A DNA stretch of 64,000 bases from Gammaproteobacteria bacterium (lineage in GTDB: Bacteria; Pseudomonadota; Gammaproteobacteria; CAISUE01), in contig JAJNBD010000004.1 in the NCBI GenBank assembly GCA_021156105.1, forward strand, positions 62,001 to 126,000, read 5' to 3'. Made by a program: the position numbers and the translations under genes. Numbering within the stretch: the first letter of the stretch is position 1; each line of letters starts with the position of its first letter. Under the pieces are notes generated by a model. The model was not told where the DNA came from. It saw only the letters and a program-made list of their open reading frames with translations, and did no database searches. Shown here one piece after another: positions 15,937 to 24,762 of this stretch.

Positions 15937-16932
15937 ATGTCTAAGACTTTTTCCGCAAAACTTCTCAAATGGTTTGATAAGCATGGCCGCAAAGATTTGC
16001 CTTGGCAACATCCACGCTCAGCTTATTTCGTTTGGCTATCAGAAATTATGCTGCAGCAAACCCAAGTGGTTACGGTTATTCCTTATTTTCAACGCTTTAT
16101 TGAGCGTTTTCCTGATGTAAACAGTTTGGCGCAAGCGAGCGAAGACGAAGTCCTAAGGTATTGGGCAGGCCTTGGTTATTACAGCCGCGCACGCAACTTA
16201 CATAAGGCTGCTCAAAAAATTATGCTGGAATTTCAAGGGGAATTCCCGCGGGATTTAGCAGGCTGGCAAAGTTTACCAGGCGTGGGGCGATCGACCGCAG
16301 GTGCCATTATTGCTCAAGCATTTGGTGAATTTGGTGTCATTTTAGATGGCAACGTAAAGCGCGTGCTCAGGCGCTTTTATGCAACGCATGAAGCGGATGA
16401 GCAACTTTGGCCATTAGCCACTAAACTGACACCTCAAAAGTCTATTATTGACTATTCACAAGCCATTATGGATTTAGGTGCTATGGTTTGTACACGTAGC
16501 AAACCTAAGTGTATGCTTTGTCCATTAAACCAAGAATGTAGCGCTTATCAAACAGAGACGGTACAAAACTATCCTGCTAAAAAACAGCGCAAAGCACTAC
16601 CAGAAAAAGAAAAATATTTTTTGTTAATGATTAATGAAAAAAATGAAATTTTATTAGAGCGTCAACCTTCACCTGGTATCTGGGGCGGGCTTTGGAGCTT
16701 ACCTAGTGTTGATGATTTACAACAGTTTCCCCAGCAAGCTTTAGAAAAGCTACCAAGTTTTACACATACATTTACACATTTTAAATTAACGTTGAAACCC
16801 GTGAAAATACGAGTTTCAACGTCTTTGCAAATCTCAGAAACTTTGCCTCAAGCTTGGATATTGCTTAAAGATTTGAGCAAATATGCGCTGCCTACGCCGA
16901 TAAAGGTCTTTCTGTGCGCAAATGACCTGTAA
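15937..16932 (+). CDS. mutY: A/G-specific adenine glycosylase
   Basis: 331 residues from ATG 15937; a TTG at 15913 would add 8. MutY removes adenine opposite 8-oxoguanine. Catalytic Glu36 is in WLSEIMLQQTQV, the helix-hairpin-helix is LPGVGRSTA (113-121), and catalytic Asp137 is in VILDGNVKR. The [4Fe-4S] ligands are Cys185, 192, 195 and 201 (C-x6-C-x2-C-x5-C). A C-terminal NUDIX-like domain (about 225-331) recognises 8-oxoG. The 3' end overlaps the convergent orphan gene by 41 bp. Confidence 0.96.
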   Translation: MSKTFSAKLLKWFDKHGRKDLPWQHPRSAYFVWLSEIMLQQTQVVTVIPYFQRFIERFPDVNSLAQASEDEVLRYWAGLGYYSRARNLHKAAQKIMLEFQGEFPRDLAGWQSLPGVGRSTAGAIIAQAFGEFGVILDGNVKRVLRRFYATHEADEQLWPLATKLTPQKSIIDYSQAIMDLGAMVCTRSKPKCMLCPLNQECSAYQTETVQNYPAKKQRKALPEKEKYFLLMINEKNEILLERQPSPGIWGGLWSLPSVDDLQQFPQQALEKLPSFTHTFTHFKLTLKPVKIRVSTSLQISETLPQAWILLKDLSKYALPTPIKVFLCANDL

Positions 16933-17851
16933 ATGAAGCTTCTGGAATTAGAAGCCTTCCAATATCGCCTTCAGGGCTTGCGCTGATGACTGACCTCTGT
17001 GGAGAATCAGGCACTTTTGCTGCTTCTGCTTCATGCCTTTTGCGCATTTCTTCAATCAAGCTAGCTGGTGGATGTGCAATAGGTGTTTTTCTTTTCCATA
17101 ATTTAGTTTGTACTAATAGGTAGAATGCCGCCCATAGGGTACTTTTGTTTACAGCAATTAAATGAACAGAAGCTAAGGCAGGTGCTAACTCTTTTGTGCC
17201 AGGTTTAGGAGTTACCCAGCTGCTATCAAAATATTTCTGTTTAAATTCGCTTGAATCAACATGAGGGGGATAAATTTTGCTCGCGGCTAGCGGAATAAAG
17301 ATGGCAGAAAGATATAGCTGAGCTTCAAGATCATGACCAGAAGTTGCTCTTTTGGTGACTTCTAATAAAAAGCCTCTAATGGCAGGATTTACAGCCGCAA
17401 TTAATGCATCAACTGGCCTGCCTGTAATATAAGAAGCTGCATATTCGCGCGCAGCCGCAGCTAAGCTGGTTGATAATACGAAGCGGTTATTGCGATGAGT
17501 TGGCAAAACAGCACTTGGCCCAATTTTTAAAACTTGATGCGTCTTTCGGTCAAAAGCATTATCCACCGATGCCCAAAAGATACAGTTATAACCTACAACG
17601 TTCTTATGGCTTTTAGGATCATCTGGGGTTAAGGCTATATCGCGTAATAAATAGATTTTTCCATCTTGATATTCAGCAAGATCAAAAATTTTCTTTCTTT
17701 CTTTCATGGACTGTGCTGCTTGTAGCTTTTTACCAATAACAGGAAAACAGTCTGGATGAGTGGTAATTTCTTCTAACCTTTTATGAAGCTCAAGGTTGGT
17801 TCTCAGGGTTGTTAAAGTTATTTCTTCAGTGATAAAGTGTTTTTTTGGCAT
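16892..17851 (-). CDS. Orphan protein, unknown function
   Basis: 319 residues from ATG 17851 (MPKKHFITEE). A TTG at 17920 would add 23 residues. No signal peptide and no recognised domain. The middle is alanine-rich and helical (LSTSLAAAAREYAASYITG, about 145-163), and several hydrophobic stretches are too short for clear membrane spans. The last 60 residues are Pro/Ser/Glu-rich and probably disordered. The gene overlaps the end of mutY on the other strand by 41 bp. Orphan proteins of this kind are common among secreted effectors of intracellular Legionellales, but nothing in the sequence proves that. Confidence 0.65.
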   Translation of the reverse strand: MPKKHFITEEITLTTLRTNLELHKRLEEITTHPDCFPVIGKKLQAAQSMKERKKIFDLAEYQDGKIYLLRDIALTPDDPKSHKNVVGYNCIFWASVDNAFDRKTHQVLKIGPSAVLPTHRNNRFVLSTSLAAAAREYAASYITGRPVDALIAAVNPAIRGFLLEVTKRATSGHDLEAQLYLSAIFIPLAASKIYPPHVDSSEFKQKYFDSSWVTPKPGTKELAPALASVHLIAVNKSTLWAAFYLLVQTKLWKRKTPIAHPPASLIEEMRKRHEAEAAKVPDSPQRSVISASPEGDIGRLLIPEASFTGHLRTERPLSA

Positions 17852-18000
17852 GATAGTAATTAGCTCATTATTAGTGGCTTGAAATTTTTCAAGTTTATGG
17901 TTGAATGATTGATCTGTCAACTGTTTAAATAGTCCTGGTTTTTTTATTAAAAAACGCTACAATGTAAGCTACAAGTTATAAGGTTTATAAAGGTTTATAT

Positions 18001-19002
18001 ATGCTTACGGCATTAGTCATTTTGGTTGGGTTAGCATTATTATTTGATTTCATTAACGGTTTCCATGATGCGGCTAATTCTGTTGCGACTATTATTGCTA
18101 CTCAAGTGCTAAAGCCATGGCAAGCGCTTATTTGGGCCGCCATGTTTAACTTCTTAGCTTTCTTTATTTTTCCTTTAGCAGTTGCAGCAACTATTGGGAA
18201 AGGTATCGTAGAACCTGCTTGCATTAATAATGCCAGTATTGCTGCCGCATTAATTGGCGCAATCAGTTTTAATCTTTTGACTTGGTATTTTAAGTTACCT
18301 TCCAGCTCTTCGCATGCCTTAATTGGTGCGTTAATGGGTATTGGTTTAGTGCAAGCCGGTTGGCATGGCTTAAATTGGCATACGTTAAGTATCGTGTTTG
18401 CTTCAGTATTCGTTTCGCCGATTATAGGCGCTGTGATTGCTTATGGTTTGATCCAGTTTGTGCCGCGTATTCGAAATAACGAAGATGCTGGAAAAGTTTT
18501 AGGAATACAGAGGTTAAATTTTTATAAATTGCTTCAACTTTCATCTTCTGCCCTGATGAGCCTTGGTCATGGTGGAAATGATGCGCAAAAAACCATGGGG
18601 ATTATTACAGTCTTGCTCTATGCTAATGGCTATGCGCATGGAAATTTTCATGTGCCTTTTTGGGTAGTGTTAACTTGCTATAGCGTTATAGCATTAGGGA
18701 CTCTATCAGGTGGTTGGCGTATCATTGAAACGGTTGGCTATAAACTAACGAAGCTTAAACCTCCATCAGGGGCTTGTGCTGAATTTGGCGCGGCAGCTGC
18801 GTTATTCTTGGCTAACCATTTTGGTATTCCAATTTCTACCACGCATGTGTTAACAGGCGCAATTGTTGGAGTTAGTCCATACAATCAAGAAAAATTCCAA
18901 AGCTGGAAGTTGTTGCAAAAAATATTTGCCGCTTGGATTTTTACTTTTCCTACCGCAGCAGCAACGTCGGCCCTCACCTTTATCGTGATAAAACATTTAT
19001 GA
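18001..19002 (+). CDS. pit: PiT-family inorganic phosphate transporter
   Basis: 333 residues with about ten membrane segments. Both PiT signature repeats are present: DFINGFHDAANSVAT near residue 16 and SLGHGGNDAQKTMG near 194. These bind phosphate and the coupling cation. The low-affinity, constitutive symporter sits in the inner membrane. No phoU-like gene precedes it, although one is often paired. Its stop overlaps the next gene's ATG (ATGA at 18999-19002), so the pair is coupled. Confidence 0.93.
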   Translation: MLTALVILVGLALLFDFINGFHDAANSVATIIATQVLKPWQALIWAAMFNFLAFFIFPLAVAATIGKGIVEPACINNASIAAALIGAISFNLLTWYFKLPSSSSHALIGALMGIGLVQAGWHGLNWHTLSIVFASVFVSPIIGAVIAYGLIQFVPRIRNNEDAGKVLGIQRLNFYKLLQLSSSALMSLGHGGNDAQKTMGIITVLLYANGYAHGNFHVPFWVVLTCYSVIALGTLSGGWRIIETVGYKLTKLKPPSGACAEFGAAAALFLANHFGIPISTTHVLTGAIVGVSPYNQEKFQSWKLLQKIFAAWIFTFPTAAATSALTFIVIKHL

Positions 19003-20294
19003 ATATCCTTATTACAGGTGCAACAGGCTTCATTGCTTCACAGGTTGTGACTGACCTTTTAGCGGCGGGTCATCAAGTTACCTGTGCAGTAAGAAATACT
19101 GCTTATGCAAAAAATCTGTTTCCTCAAGCAAAAATTATTGCTTGTGATTTTATCCATGATACGGATTCCGCTATTTGGTTGCCAAGATTACAAGGAATTG
19201 ATGTTGTCATTAATTGCGTAGGTATTCTTTATCATCCGAAGAAAAAAATTATTTGGCAGATTCATTATGAAACACCGAAAGCATTATTTGATGCGGCAGT
19301 GGCAGTCGGGGTAAAGCGTATTATTCAAATTTCTGCATTAGGTTGTGATAAAACGTCTGTGGATTATGCGCTAAGTAAAAAAACAGCTGATGATTATTTG
19401 CGAACTTTGCCCATTAAATCGGTTATTTTGCGTCCTTCTTTAGTGTATGGCCGCGGTTCTTATGGTGGAACTTCGCTATTCCGTGGATTAGCAGGTTTGC
19501 CTTGGATTACCCCAGTGCCGGGCAATGGTGAGCAAAGCTTTCAACCGATTTATTTAGCGGATTTATCGCAAGCAGTGTTGCGTTTATTAACCCTTCCACT
19601 ACAAGCAACCATCATTTTACATGCGGTTAGTCAACAACAATGTTCTTTAAAAGAAGTGCTAACAACACTGCGCGCTTGGCTTGGGTTTGCTAAAGCAAAG
19701 TTAGTTAAAATCCCATTAGCTTTAATCCGTTTTGCGTCATTTTTAGGTGATGCTATTCCCTATTCTTCTTTAAATAGCAGCTCGTATAAAATGCTGGTGC
19801 AAAATAATATTACTTCTGAAGAGGAAACCAAGCGTTTTCAAGAAACGATTGGTTTTAAGCCACGAAACTTTCTCCAAGGTGTTTATGCTGAACCAAGCAG
19901 TGTGCAAGATCATTGGCATGCAAGGCTTTATTTTTTAAAACCCTTATTACAAGTGGGAGTTGCCTTCGTTTGGATAATGGGTGGGATTTGTAGTTTATTT
20001 TTTTCACACCAACAAAGTTATCATTTACTTGCTGCGATAGGTGTGGCAAGTTTTTGGCAGCCAGTATTGCTATATGGCGCAAGCCTGTTAGATTTAATAT
20101 TAGGGTTAGCATTACTGCTTAATTATCAAGTGAAAAAAATTTGCCTATTACAGCTTGTAATAATGATTGTTTACACGCTAATCATTAGCTGGAAGCTGCC
20201 GGCAATGTGGCTTGATCCTTTTGGTGCAATTGTCAAAAATATCCCATTAATCATTGCCATTTTAATTTTTTTAGCCTTGGAATCTGATCGATGA
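18999..20294 (+). CDS. NAD(P)-dependent SDR/epimerase with C-terminal DoxX-like membrane domain
   Basis: 431 residues. An atypical SDR domain (1-290) has the nucleotide loop GATGFIA at 7-13 and a Tyr-x3-Lys pair (YALSK). It is followed by four hydrophobic segments (about 305-430) like the DoxX-like fusion partner. The ATG at 18999 overlaps the pit stop, and its own end overlaps the next gene by 4 nt. Domain fusions of this sort are known but their substrate is not. Membrane attachment suggests action on a lipid, quinone or sugar carrier. Confidence 0.85.
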   Translation: MNILITGATGFIASQVVTDLLAAGHQVTCAVRNTAYAKNLFPQAKIIACDFIHDTDSAIWLPRLQGIDVVINCVGILYHPKKKIIWQIHYETPKALFDAAVAVGVKRIIQISALGCDKTSVDYALSKKTADDYLRTLPIKSVILRPSLVYGRGSYGGTSLFRGLAGLPWITPVPGNGEQSFQPIYLADLSQAVLRLLTLPLQATIILHAVSQQQCSLKEVLTTLRAWLGFAKAKLVKIPLALIRFASFLGDAIPYSSLNSSSYKMLVQNNITSEEETKRFQETIGFKPRNFLQGVYAEPSSVQDHWHARLYFLKPLLQVGVAFVWIMGGICSLFFSHQQSYHLLAAIGVASFWQPVLLYGASLLDLILGLALLLNYQVKKICLLQLVIMIVYTLIISWKLPAMWLDPFGAIVKNIPLIIAILIFLALESDR

Positions 20295-20752
20295 CGCTTT
20301 ATTTGTGGTTAAAATTCATTCATGTTGTGAGCTCAACAATTCTTTTTGGTACCGGGATAGGCACCGCTTGCAATATGCTTTTAGCGCATCGCTCTAAAGA
20401 TGTGCATATTATTGCCACAACCGCGCGTTATGTGGTGGCAGCTGATTGGGTTTTTACGGGGACAACAGGCTTTTTACAACCTGTAACAGGTTTGTGGATG
20501 GTCTACCTTGCTGGTTATCCATTAACAGCGACATGGGTCTTGGGCTCAACGGTGGGTTATTTAATTGCAGCTCTTTGCTGGTTTCCGGTGGTTTACTTGC
20601 AAATTAAGATGCGTGATTGTGCGGTGGAAGCGGATAAAAATAACACACCATTGCCAGAAAAATATTATCGTTATTTTACTTACTGGTTTTGGCTAGGCTG
20701 GCCAGCTTTTATTAGTTTGATTATTGTGTTTTATTTGATGACGAATAAATAA
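20291..20752 (+). CDS. DUF2269 family integral membrane protein
   Basis: 153 residues with four membrane segments (about 5-25, 50-75, 82-105, 130-150). The opening WLKFIHVVSSTILFGTGIG and the later ADWVFTGTTGFLQPVTG match the DUF2269 pattern, with a histidine in the first helix. Function unknown. It starts within the stop of the SDR/DoxX gene (ATGA at 20291-20294), so pit, the SDR gene and this gene form one coupled unit. Confidence 0.85.
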   Translation: MTLYLWLKFIHVVSSTILFGTGIGTACNMLLAHRSKDVHIIATTARYVVAADWVFTGTTGFLQPVTGLWMVYLAGYPLTATWVLGSTVGYLIAALCWFPVVYLQIKMRDCAVEADKNNTPLPEKYYRYFTYWFWLGWPAFISLIIVFYLMTNK

Positions 20753-20834
20753 CTGTCTATGCTTGCTTGTGCCTAGCGAAATTTAACAATATGGTCTAAA
20801 ATAAAATGCATTCATGAAAAAGGAACTTAGCACT

Positions 20835-21941
20835 ATGAAATTCACCGCCACGCGTGAAGCTTTACTTCAACCGCTTCAAACGATTATTGGTGTGGTCGAC
20901 CGCAGACAAACATTGCCAATTTTGGGTAATGCATTGATTACGGTGAATCAAGAGCAGTTATCAGTGTTGGGTACAGATTTAGAAGTGGAATTGATTGGCC
21001 GCCTAGCATTAACGCAACCTTCAGATGCAGGCCAAATTACCGTACCTGCGCGCAAATTATATGATATTTGCCGTAGCACACCCGAAAATACCTTGATGCA
21101 GTGCACCGTAGAAAACCAGCGTTTTATTGTCAAAGCAGGCCGTAGTCGTTTTGCTTTACAAACCTTACCTGCTTTAGATTTTCCTAATATTGAAGAAAGT
21201 CCAAGCGAGCATCGTTTTAAAATTCCGCAAAAAGAATTGCGTTATCTTTTAGAGCAAACCCATTTTGCGATTGCACAACAAGATGTGCGTTATTATTTAA
21301 ATGGTTTGTTATTTGAAATTAAAGAACAACAAATCCGTTGCGTCGCAACTGATGGCCACCGTATGTCTTTATGCAGCATGATGTTGCCAAAGCCATTGGG
21401 TTTCCATCAAGTGATCGTGCCACGCAAAGGTGTGGCAGAATTATTACGTTTACTGCAAACGAGCGAAGATGAAGTTGAAGTCATTTTAGCCCAGCATCAT
21501 TTACGTGTTATTGCTAAAGATTTTACCTTTACCTCTAAGTTAATTGATGGTAAATATCCTGATTACAACAAAGTATTGCCTAAAGCCAGTGATAAAAAAG
21601 TTATTCTTGACCGTGATGAATTGAAACAAGCATTAGCGCGTGTCACCATTTTATCGAATGAAAAATTTAGAGGGGTTTCATTGCAGTGGCAAGAAAATGC
21701 TTTATTGTTGCAAAGCCATAACACCGAGCATGAAGAAGCCGAAGAAAAATTAGAAGTAACCTACCTTAATAAAGCCGTGCAAATGGGCTTTAATGCCAAT
21801 TATTTATTAGATGTTTTAAATTGCATGGCAGCAGGCGACATTGAATTAGCCATTGCAGAAGCTGAGACAAGCTTGCTTATTCAGCCTATTATGAGCGCGC
21901 AAGCAAGTTCGCTATTTGTCATTATGCCTGTCTTGTTGTAA
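20835..21941 (+). CDS. dnaN: DNA polymerase III beta subunit (sliding clamp)
   Basis: 368 residues from ATG 20835, matching the E. coli length (366) and its start MKFTATREALLQPLQ. AAGGA is well placed before it; an ATG at 20814 is less likely. Three clamp domains of about 120 residues are seen, with RRQTLPILGNALI, the central ATDGHRMSL motif and the C-terminal VIMPVLL. The ring holds polymerase III and repair polymerases on DNA. It normally lies between dnaA and recF. Here it follows membrane genes and is convergent with a beta-barrel gene. Confidence 0.97.
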   Translation: MKFTATREALLQPLQTIIGVVDRRQTLPILGNALITVNQEQLSVLGTDLEVELIGRLALTQPSDAGQITVPARKLYDICRSTPENTLMQCTVENQRFIVKAGRSRFALQTLPALDFPNIEESPSEHRFKIPQKELRYLLEQTHFAIAQQDVRYYLNGLLFEIKEQQIRCVATDGHRMSLCSMMLPKPLGFHQVIVPRKGVAELLRLLQTSEDEVEVILAQHHLRVIAKDFTFTSKLIDGKYPDYNKVLPKASDKKVILDRDELKQALARVTILSNEKFRGVSLQWQENALLLQSHNTEHEEAEEKLEVTYLNKAVQMGFNANYLLDVLNCMAAGDIELAIAEAETSLLIQPIMSAQASSLFVIMPVLL

Positions 21942-21950
21942 ATCATCGAT

Positions 21951-21973
21951 GGCGACAGTTTAAAGCTGTCGCC
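21951..21973. terminator. Hairpin terminator between dnaN and the convergent beta-barrel gene
   Basis: GGCGACAG (21951-21958) and CTGTCGCC (21966-21973) pair around a 7-nt loop in a 43-bp convergent gap. Confidence 0.55.
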
Positions 21974-21984
21974 TATTCCTACTC

Positions 21985-22695
21985 TTAACCAAAACCAATA
22001 CCTAAATAAAGCACATTTGCTGCGAGGTTTTTGACACTGTATTGCGTGGCTGTATTGCTTGTATCAACAAAATTATTGCTATCTACTCTGCCTAAGGAAA
22101 GATACTCATAGCCAAGTAATAGGCGAGTTCTTTGGGATATTTTTGCATCAAATTCTGCTCCCAATGCATAAGCAAAATGGTGATTGGTTTTTGATAAGTT
22201 TGAGGCATTAAAAGGTGGCTGAACATTACTTGTCGACATCGTGTTGCGGATTAAACTTTCGCCTATACCGCCACCAACAGCAATGCTCATGTTCTGTGTT
22301 AACTTTACGCCAAAATATTCTTTTGCTAATAAAACATAGGGTTGTACGTTTAAGGTGGCAGAAGTATTCGATGGTGCGTCATTCCCTGTGTAAAGTGGTG
22401 AATAAGACATCTTACTGGGTTCAAATAAGGAAAGTTCAGCTGTTGTGCGTAAAAAAGCGCGATTAAAATCATTTTCAAATCCTGCCGCAACCGCAAGGCC
22501 AGGTGCATTTTCGTGAAAATGTGTTGAATTAAGCGGTAGTGCACTATAACCTTGCGATAAATCTACCGACTGCTTCAATGATGAACCTTGCAAAAAGGCA
22601 TACATGGGTGTTGCGCTTGCATAAAAAGAAGTATCTGCAGCAGCAGTGCTTGCGGCAAATAAAGAGGCGAGTGTAAAAGTATAAAAAGTTTTCAT
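21985..22695 (-). CDS. Outer-membrane beta-barrel protein
   Basis: 236 residues with a signal peptide (MKTFYTFTLASLFAASTAAA). Alternating polar and hydrophobic strands end in VLYLGIGFG, an aromatic terminal signature of barrel proteins. The closing third (HFAYALGAEFDAKIS then LLLGYEYLSLGRV) resembles the barrel at 38018-38782. Its ATG overlaps the TGA of the glycosidase-like gene (ATGA at 22692-22695). The two are therefore coupled, and probably both are envelope or secreted proteins. Confidence 0.78.
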   Translation of the reverse strand: MKTFYTFTLASLFAASTAAADTSFYASATPMYAFLQGSSLKQSVDLSQGYSALPLNSTHFHENAPGLAVAAGFENDFNRAFLRTTAELSLFEPSKMSYSPLYTGNDAPSNTSATLNVQPYVLLAKEYFGVKLTQNMSIAVGGGIGESLIRNTMSTSNVQPPFNASNLSKTNHHFAYALGAEFDAKISQRTRLLLGYEYLSLGRVDSNNFVDTSNTATQYSVKNLAANVLYLGIGFG

Positions 22696-24032
22696 AATGG
22701 GCACAATAAAAGACTATTAGAAAAAAGAGTTGAGCAATTTTTGTTAAGCGTATATTGCAAAGCATTGCTGCTTTGCGTGCTGTAGCTAACAGTACCATTA
22801 GCTGCAAAATTAGAAAAATTAACTGGTGGCGTAATACAATAGCGGTTGCCCGTAAAAGACCAGGTTAATGGTGTGCTGTAACCGGCTTCAGAAGTGGTAA
22901 TTGATATCGCTGTTGGTGCAAGTTGATTATTATTACAGACGGTTCCTGCCGATGGCCAGCGTGATAAATTCATTTGGCTTTGAGTAGGAATAACTTGTAT
23001 CGCATGTTTATTCGCATAAAAATTACCGGTATGCTGTGTGGTATTGACGAGTGCTGCGCCAGTATTGGTATTAGCATTATAAACAGCTGCATTGAAAGGA
23101 GAAACCTTGGTAGTTGTGGTAAAACTGCTACCAGGATTGCTGATGCTTGGCCAAGTAAAAATAGTAACGGTTGCGCTCGAAGCAGCAAAATCAGGCTCTC
23201 CCCAGCCGACAGCTTCAATTTGATCTAAAAAGGCAGAATACCAAGCATAGTTTAATGCTTGTGTTGCTTGGTCATCATTATTAGATGTTGTTACCGCAAA
23301 AAGGCCTACATTGGAAAAGGCGGCTTGATTTAAATATTGATGTAAGCTGTTTGCTTTAGCGCGCCAAGTATTTGCCGCTACGTAGCCTTGTGGACTGCTG
23401 GTGTATTGATAACTTTCCCAAAAATAATGATCTTTTAAACTATTCACATCACCAATAGATGCTGCTATGCCCGAAGGATTATTATCATGAGCGCCAGGCA
23501 AGGTATCGAAAACATCACTTGGTATCCAAGCATTAGCAATGACGGGTAGGTTTTTACTATGAATATAATCTACCGCCGCATTTTGGCGTTCACGACTAAC
23601 ATAGTTAGCGCCGCCATCAACTTGATAATCATAACCAAATTCATCTAAGAAAATACCTGCCACACCCACCGTTCTCCAATCATCGACATCATCATCAAGA
23701 GCATCTAAACCTGTATGGCTACTGCCAGAGACGATAGCAGGATTTGCTAAACTAATATAGCCGTAAAACTTAGTATTCGGCGTATTAGCAATAATGGTTC
23801 TAGCATTTTCATAATCGCCGTGAGTATGAAACTCTAGCGTGTCGCCTAAAATAACCACATCATATTGGCTAAAGACATCACTAGCACAAGTGGTATTACC
23901 GGCGCAGCCATTAATCACCGAAGGCCAGCCGTAATAGACTAAGAGCTTTTTCGGGGTTGCCAACGTCGAGGAATCAGCATTGACCGCATAAATAAGTGTG
24001 CTAAGCAATAAAAGTTTTTTCATACCATTCAT
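22692..24032 (-). CDS. Exported glycoside-hydrolase-like (GH114/TM1410 type) TIM-barrel protein
   Basis: 446 residues with a signal peptide (KKLLLLSTLIYAVNA). Residues 28-270 fit the endo-alpha-1,4-polygalactosaminidase-like barrel: LLVYYGWPSVI, FYGYISLANP, then VAGIFLDEFGYDY, whose Asp/Glu are the likely catalytic acids, and PVIANAW. The last 170 residues are strand-rich, with NNNQLAPTAISITTSEAGY, and Cys pairs. It could act on amino-sugar polymers in host mucus or biofilm; the substrate is inference. It is cotranscribed with the barrel gene that overlaps its stop. Confidence 0.72.
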   Translation of the reverse strand: MNGMKKLLLLSTLIYAVNADSSTLATPKKLLVYYGWPSVINGCAGNTTCASDVFSQYDVVILGDTLEFHTHGDYENARTIIANTPNTKFYGYISLANPAIVSGSSHTGLDALDDDVDDWRTVGVAGIFLDEFGYDYQVDGGANYVSRERQNAAVDYIHSKNLPVIANAWIPSDVFDTLPGAHDNNPSGIAASIGDVNSLKDHYFWESYQYTSSPQGYVAANTWRAKANSLHQYLNQAAFSNVGLFAVTTSNNDDQATQALNYAWYSAFLDQIEAVGWGEPDFAASSATVTIFTWPSISNPGSSFTTTTKVSPFNAAVYNANTNTGAALVNTTQHTGNFYANKHAIQVIPTQSQMNLSRWPSAGTVCNNNQLAPTAISITTSEAGYSTPLTWSFTGNRYCITPPVNFSNFAANGTVSYSTQSSNALQYTLNKNCSTLFSNSLLLCPL

Positions 24033-24188
24033 TAAGATTTGTTAGAAGATCGCTGCTTTAAGGCTGCTTTTTTGATGATTAAGCGGCTAATTTTTTTATA
24101 AGTTGCCCAAAAAAGCGCACAAAGTATAGCAAAGATCTTCAACTCAGGGTATAATTTGCTCCTTTGATGTTTTATAAGATGTCAGTTC

Positions 24189-24444
24189 AGAGAGATGAGT
24201 GAGCTGGGGTTTAAAAATGCGCCAGCATTTTGCTGGTGAACGCTTGGCAGGGAAAGCCAGGCTGGGTGATGTACCATGGATGGTTTAGTGGTAAGTTTTG
24301 TATAAAAAGTAAATTCGGAGAGATGGGTGAACCGGGAATTAAAAATGCGCCAGCATTTTGCCGGTGAACGCCTGGCAGGGAAAGCCAGGCTGGGTGATGT
24401 ACCATGGATGGTTTAGTAGTAAGTTTTGTATAAAAAGTAAATTC
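24189..24444 (+). repeat. Two 128-bp tandem repeats leading into tRNA-Ser, each starting with a copy of its 5' end
   Basis: Unit 1 (24189-24316) and unit 2 (24317-24444) differ at 9 of 128 positions. Each begins with GGAGAGATGG (unit 1: AGAGAGATGA), the same 10 bases that start tRNA-Ser at 24445, and each ends in TTTTGTATAAAAAGTAAATTC, a promoter-like segment just before the next head. Inside, GCCTGGC/GCCAGGC can form a stem around AGGGAAA; unit 1 has GCTTGGC, keeping the stem by a G-U pair. CGCCAGCA/TGCTGGTG pairs fully in unit 1 only. This looks like tandem duplication of promoter plus tRNA head. It may yield small RNAs. No protein is supported. The rest of the gap 24033-24188 shows nothing clear. 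Confidence 0.85.
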
Positions 24445-24538
24445 GGAGAGATGGCCGAGAGGCTGAAGGCGCTCCCCTGCTAAGGGAGTATGGGGGCTTA
24501 AACCTCCATCGAGGGTTCGAATCCCTCTCTCTCCGCCA
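24445..24538 (+). tRNA. tRNA-Ser (anticodon GCT)
   Basis: The 94-nt class II tRNA has acceptor GGAGAGA/TCTCTCC, anticodon stem CTCCC/GGGAG with loop CTGCTAA (GCT), a long variable arm (TATGGGGGCTTAAACCTCCA) typical of Ser, a T arm with GGTTCGAATCC, discriminator G and encoded CCA. A TATAAA at 24429-24434 is in position for a -10 element. Confidence 0.96.
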
Positions 24539-24544
24539 ATTAAT

Positions 24545-24573
24545 AAAAAAAGGGACCAATGGTCCCTTTTTTT
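24545..24573 (+). terminator. Terminator of tRNA-Ser
   Basis: GGGACC (24552-24557), AAT and GGTCCC (24561-24566) are flanked by an A run and a T run of seven. The following 190 bp to the LysE gene contain only a small hairpin (GTAAGGC 24675-24681 with GCCTTAC 24694-24700). Confidence 0.88.
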
Positions 24574-24762
24574 ATGACTATTTATTAGTTACACATCGTT
24601 TTTCTTTCAAATAAAGAGTTGGGCAACAAATGCCGGGGTCATCCTAGAAGCATATACGGCATAGCTTTCTATTTGTAAGGCATGCGCAAGCGAGCCTTAC
24701 ACACTTTGTAGTTTTCCCTAAAATATCGCATAATGACGCCTTTTCCCACAAGCTAGTTGGCT

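Noticed and set aside
24211-24405. 64-codon frame on the minus strand across the tRNA-Ser repeats
   Set aside because: The frame shifts between repeat units because 128 is not a multiple of three, so the repeats are not selected for coding.
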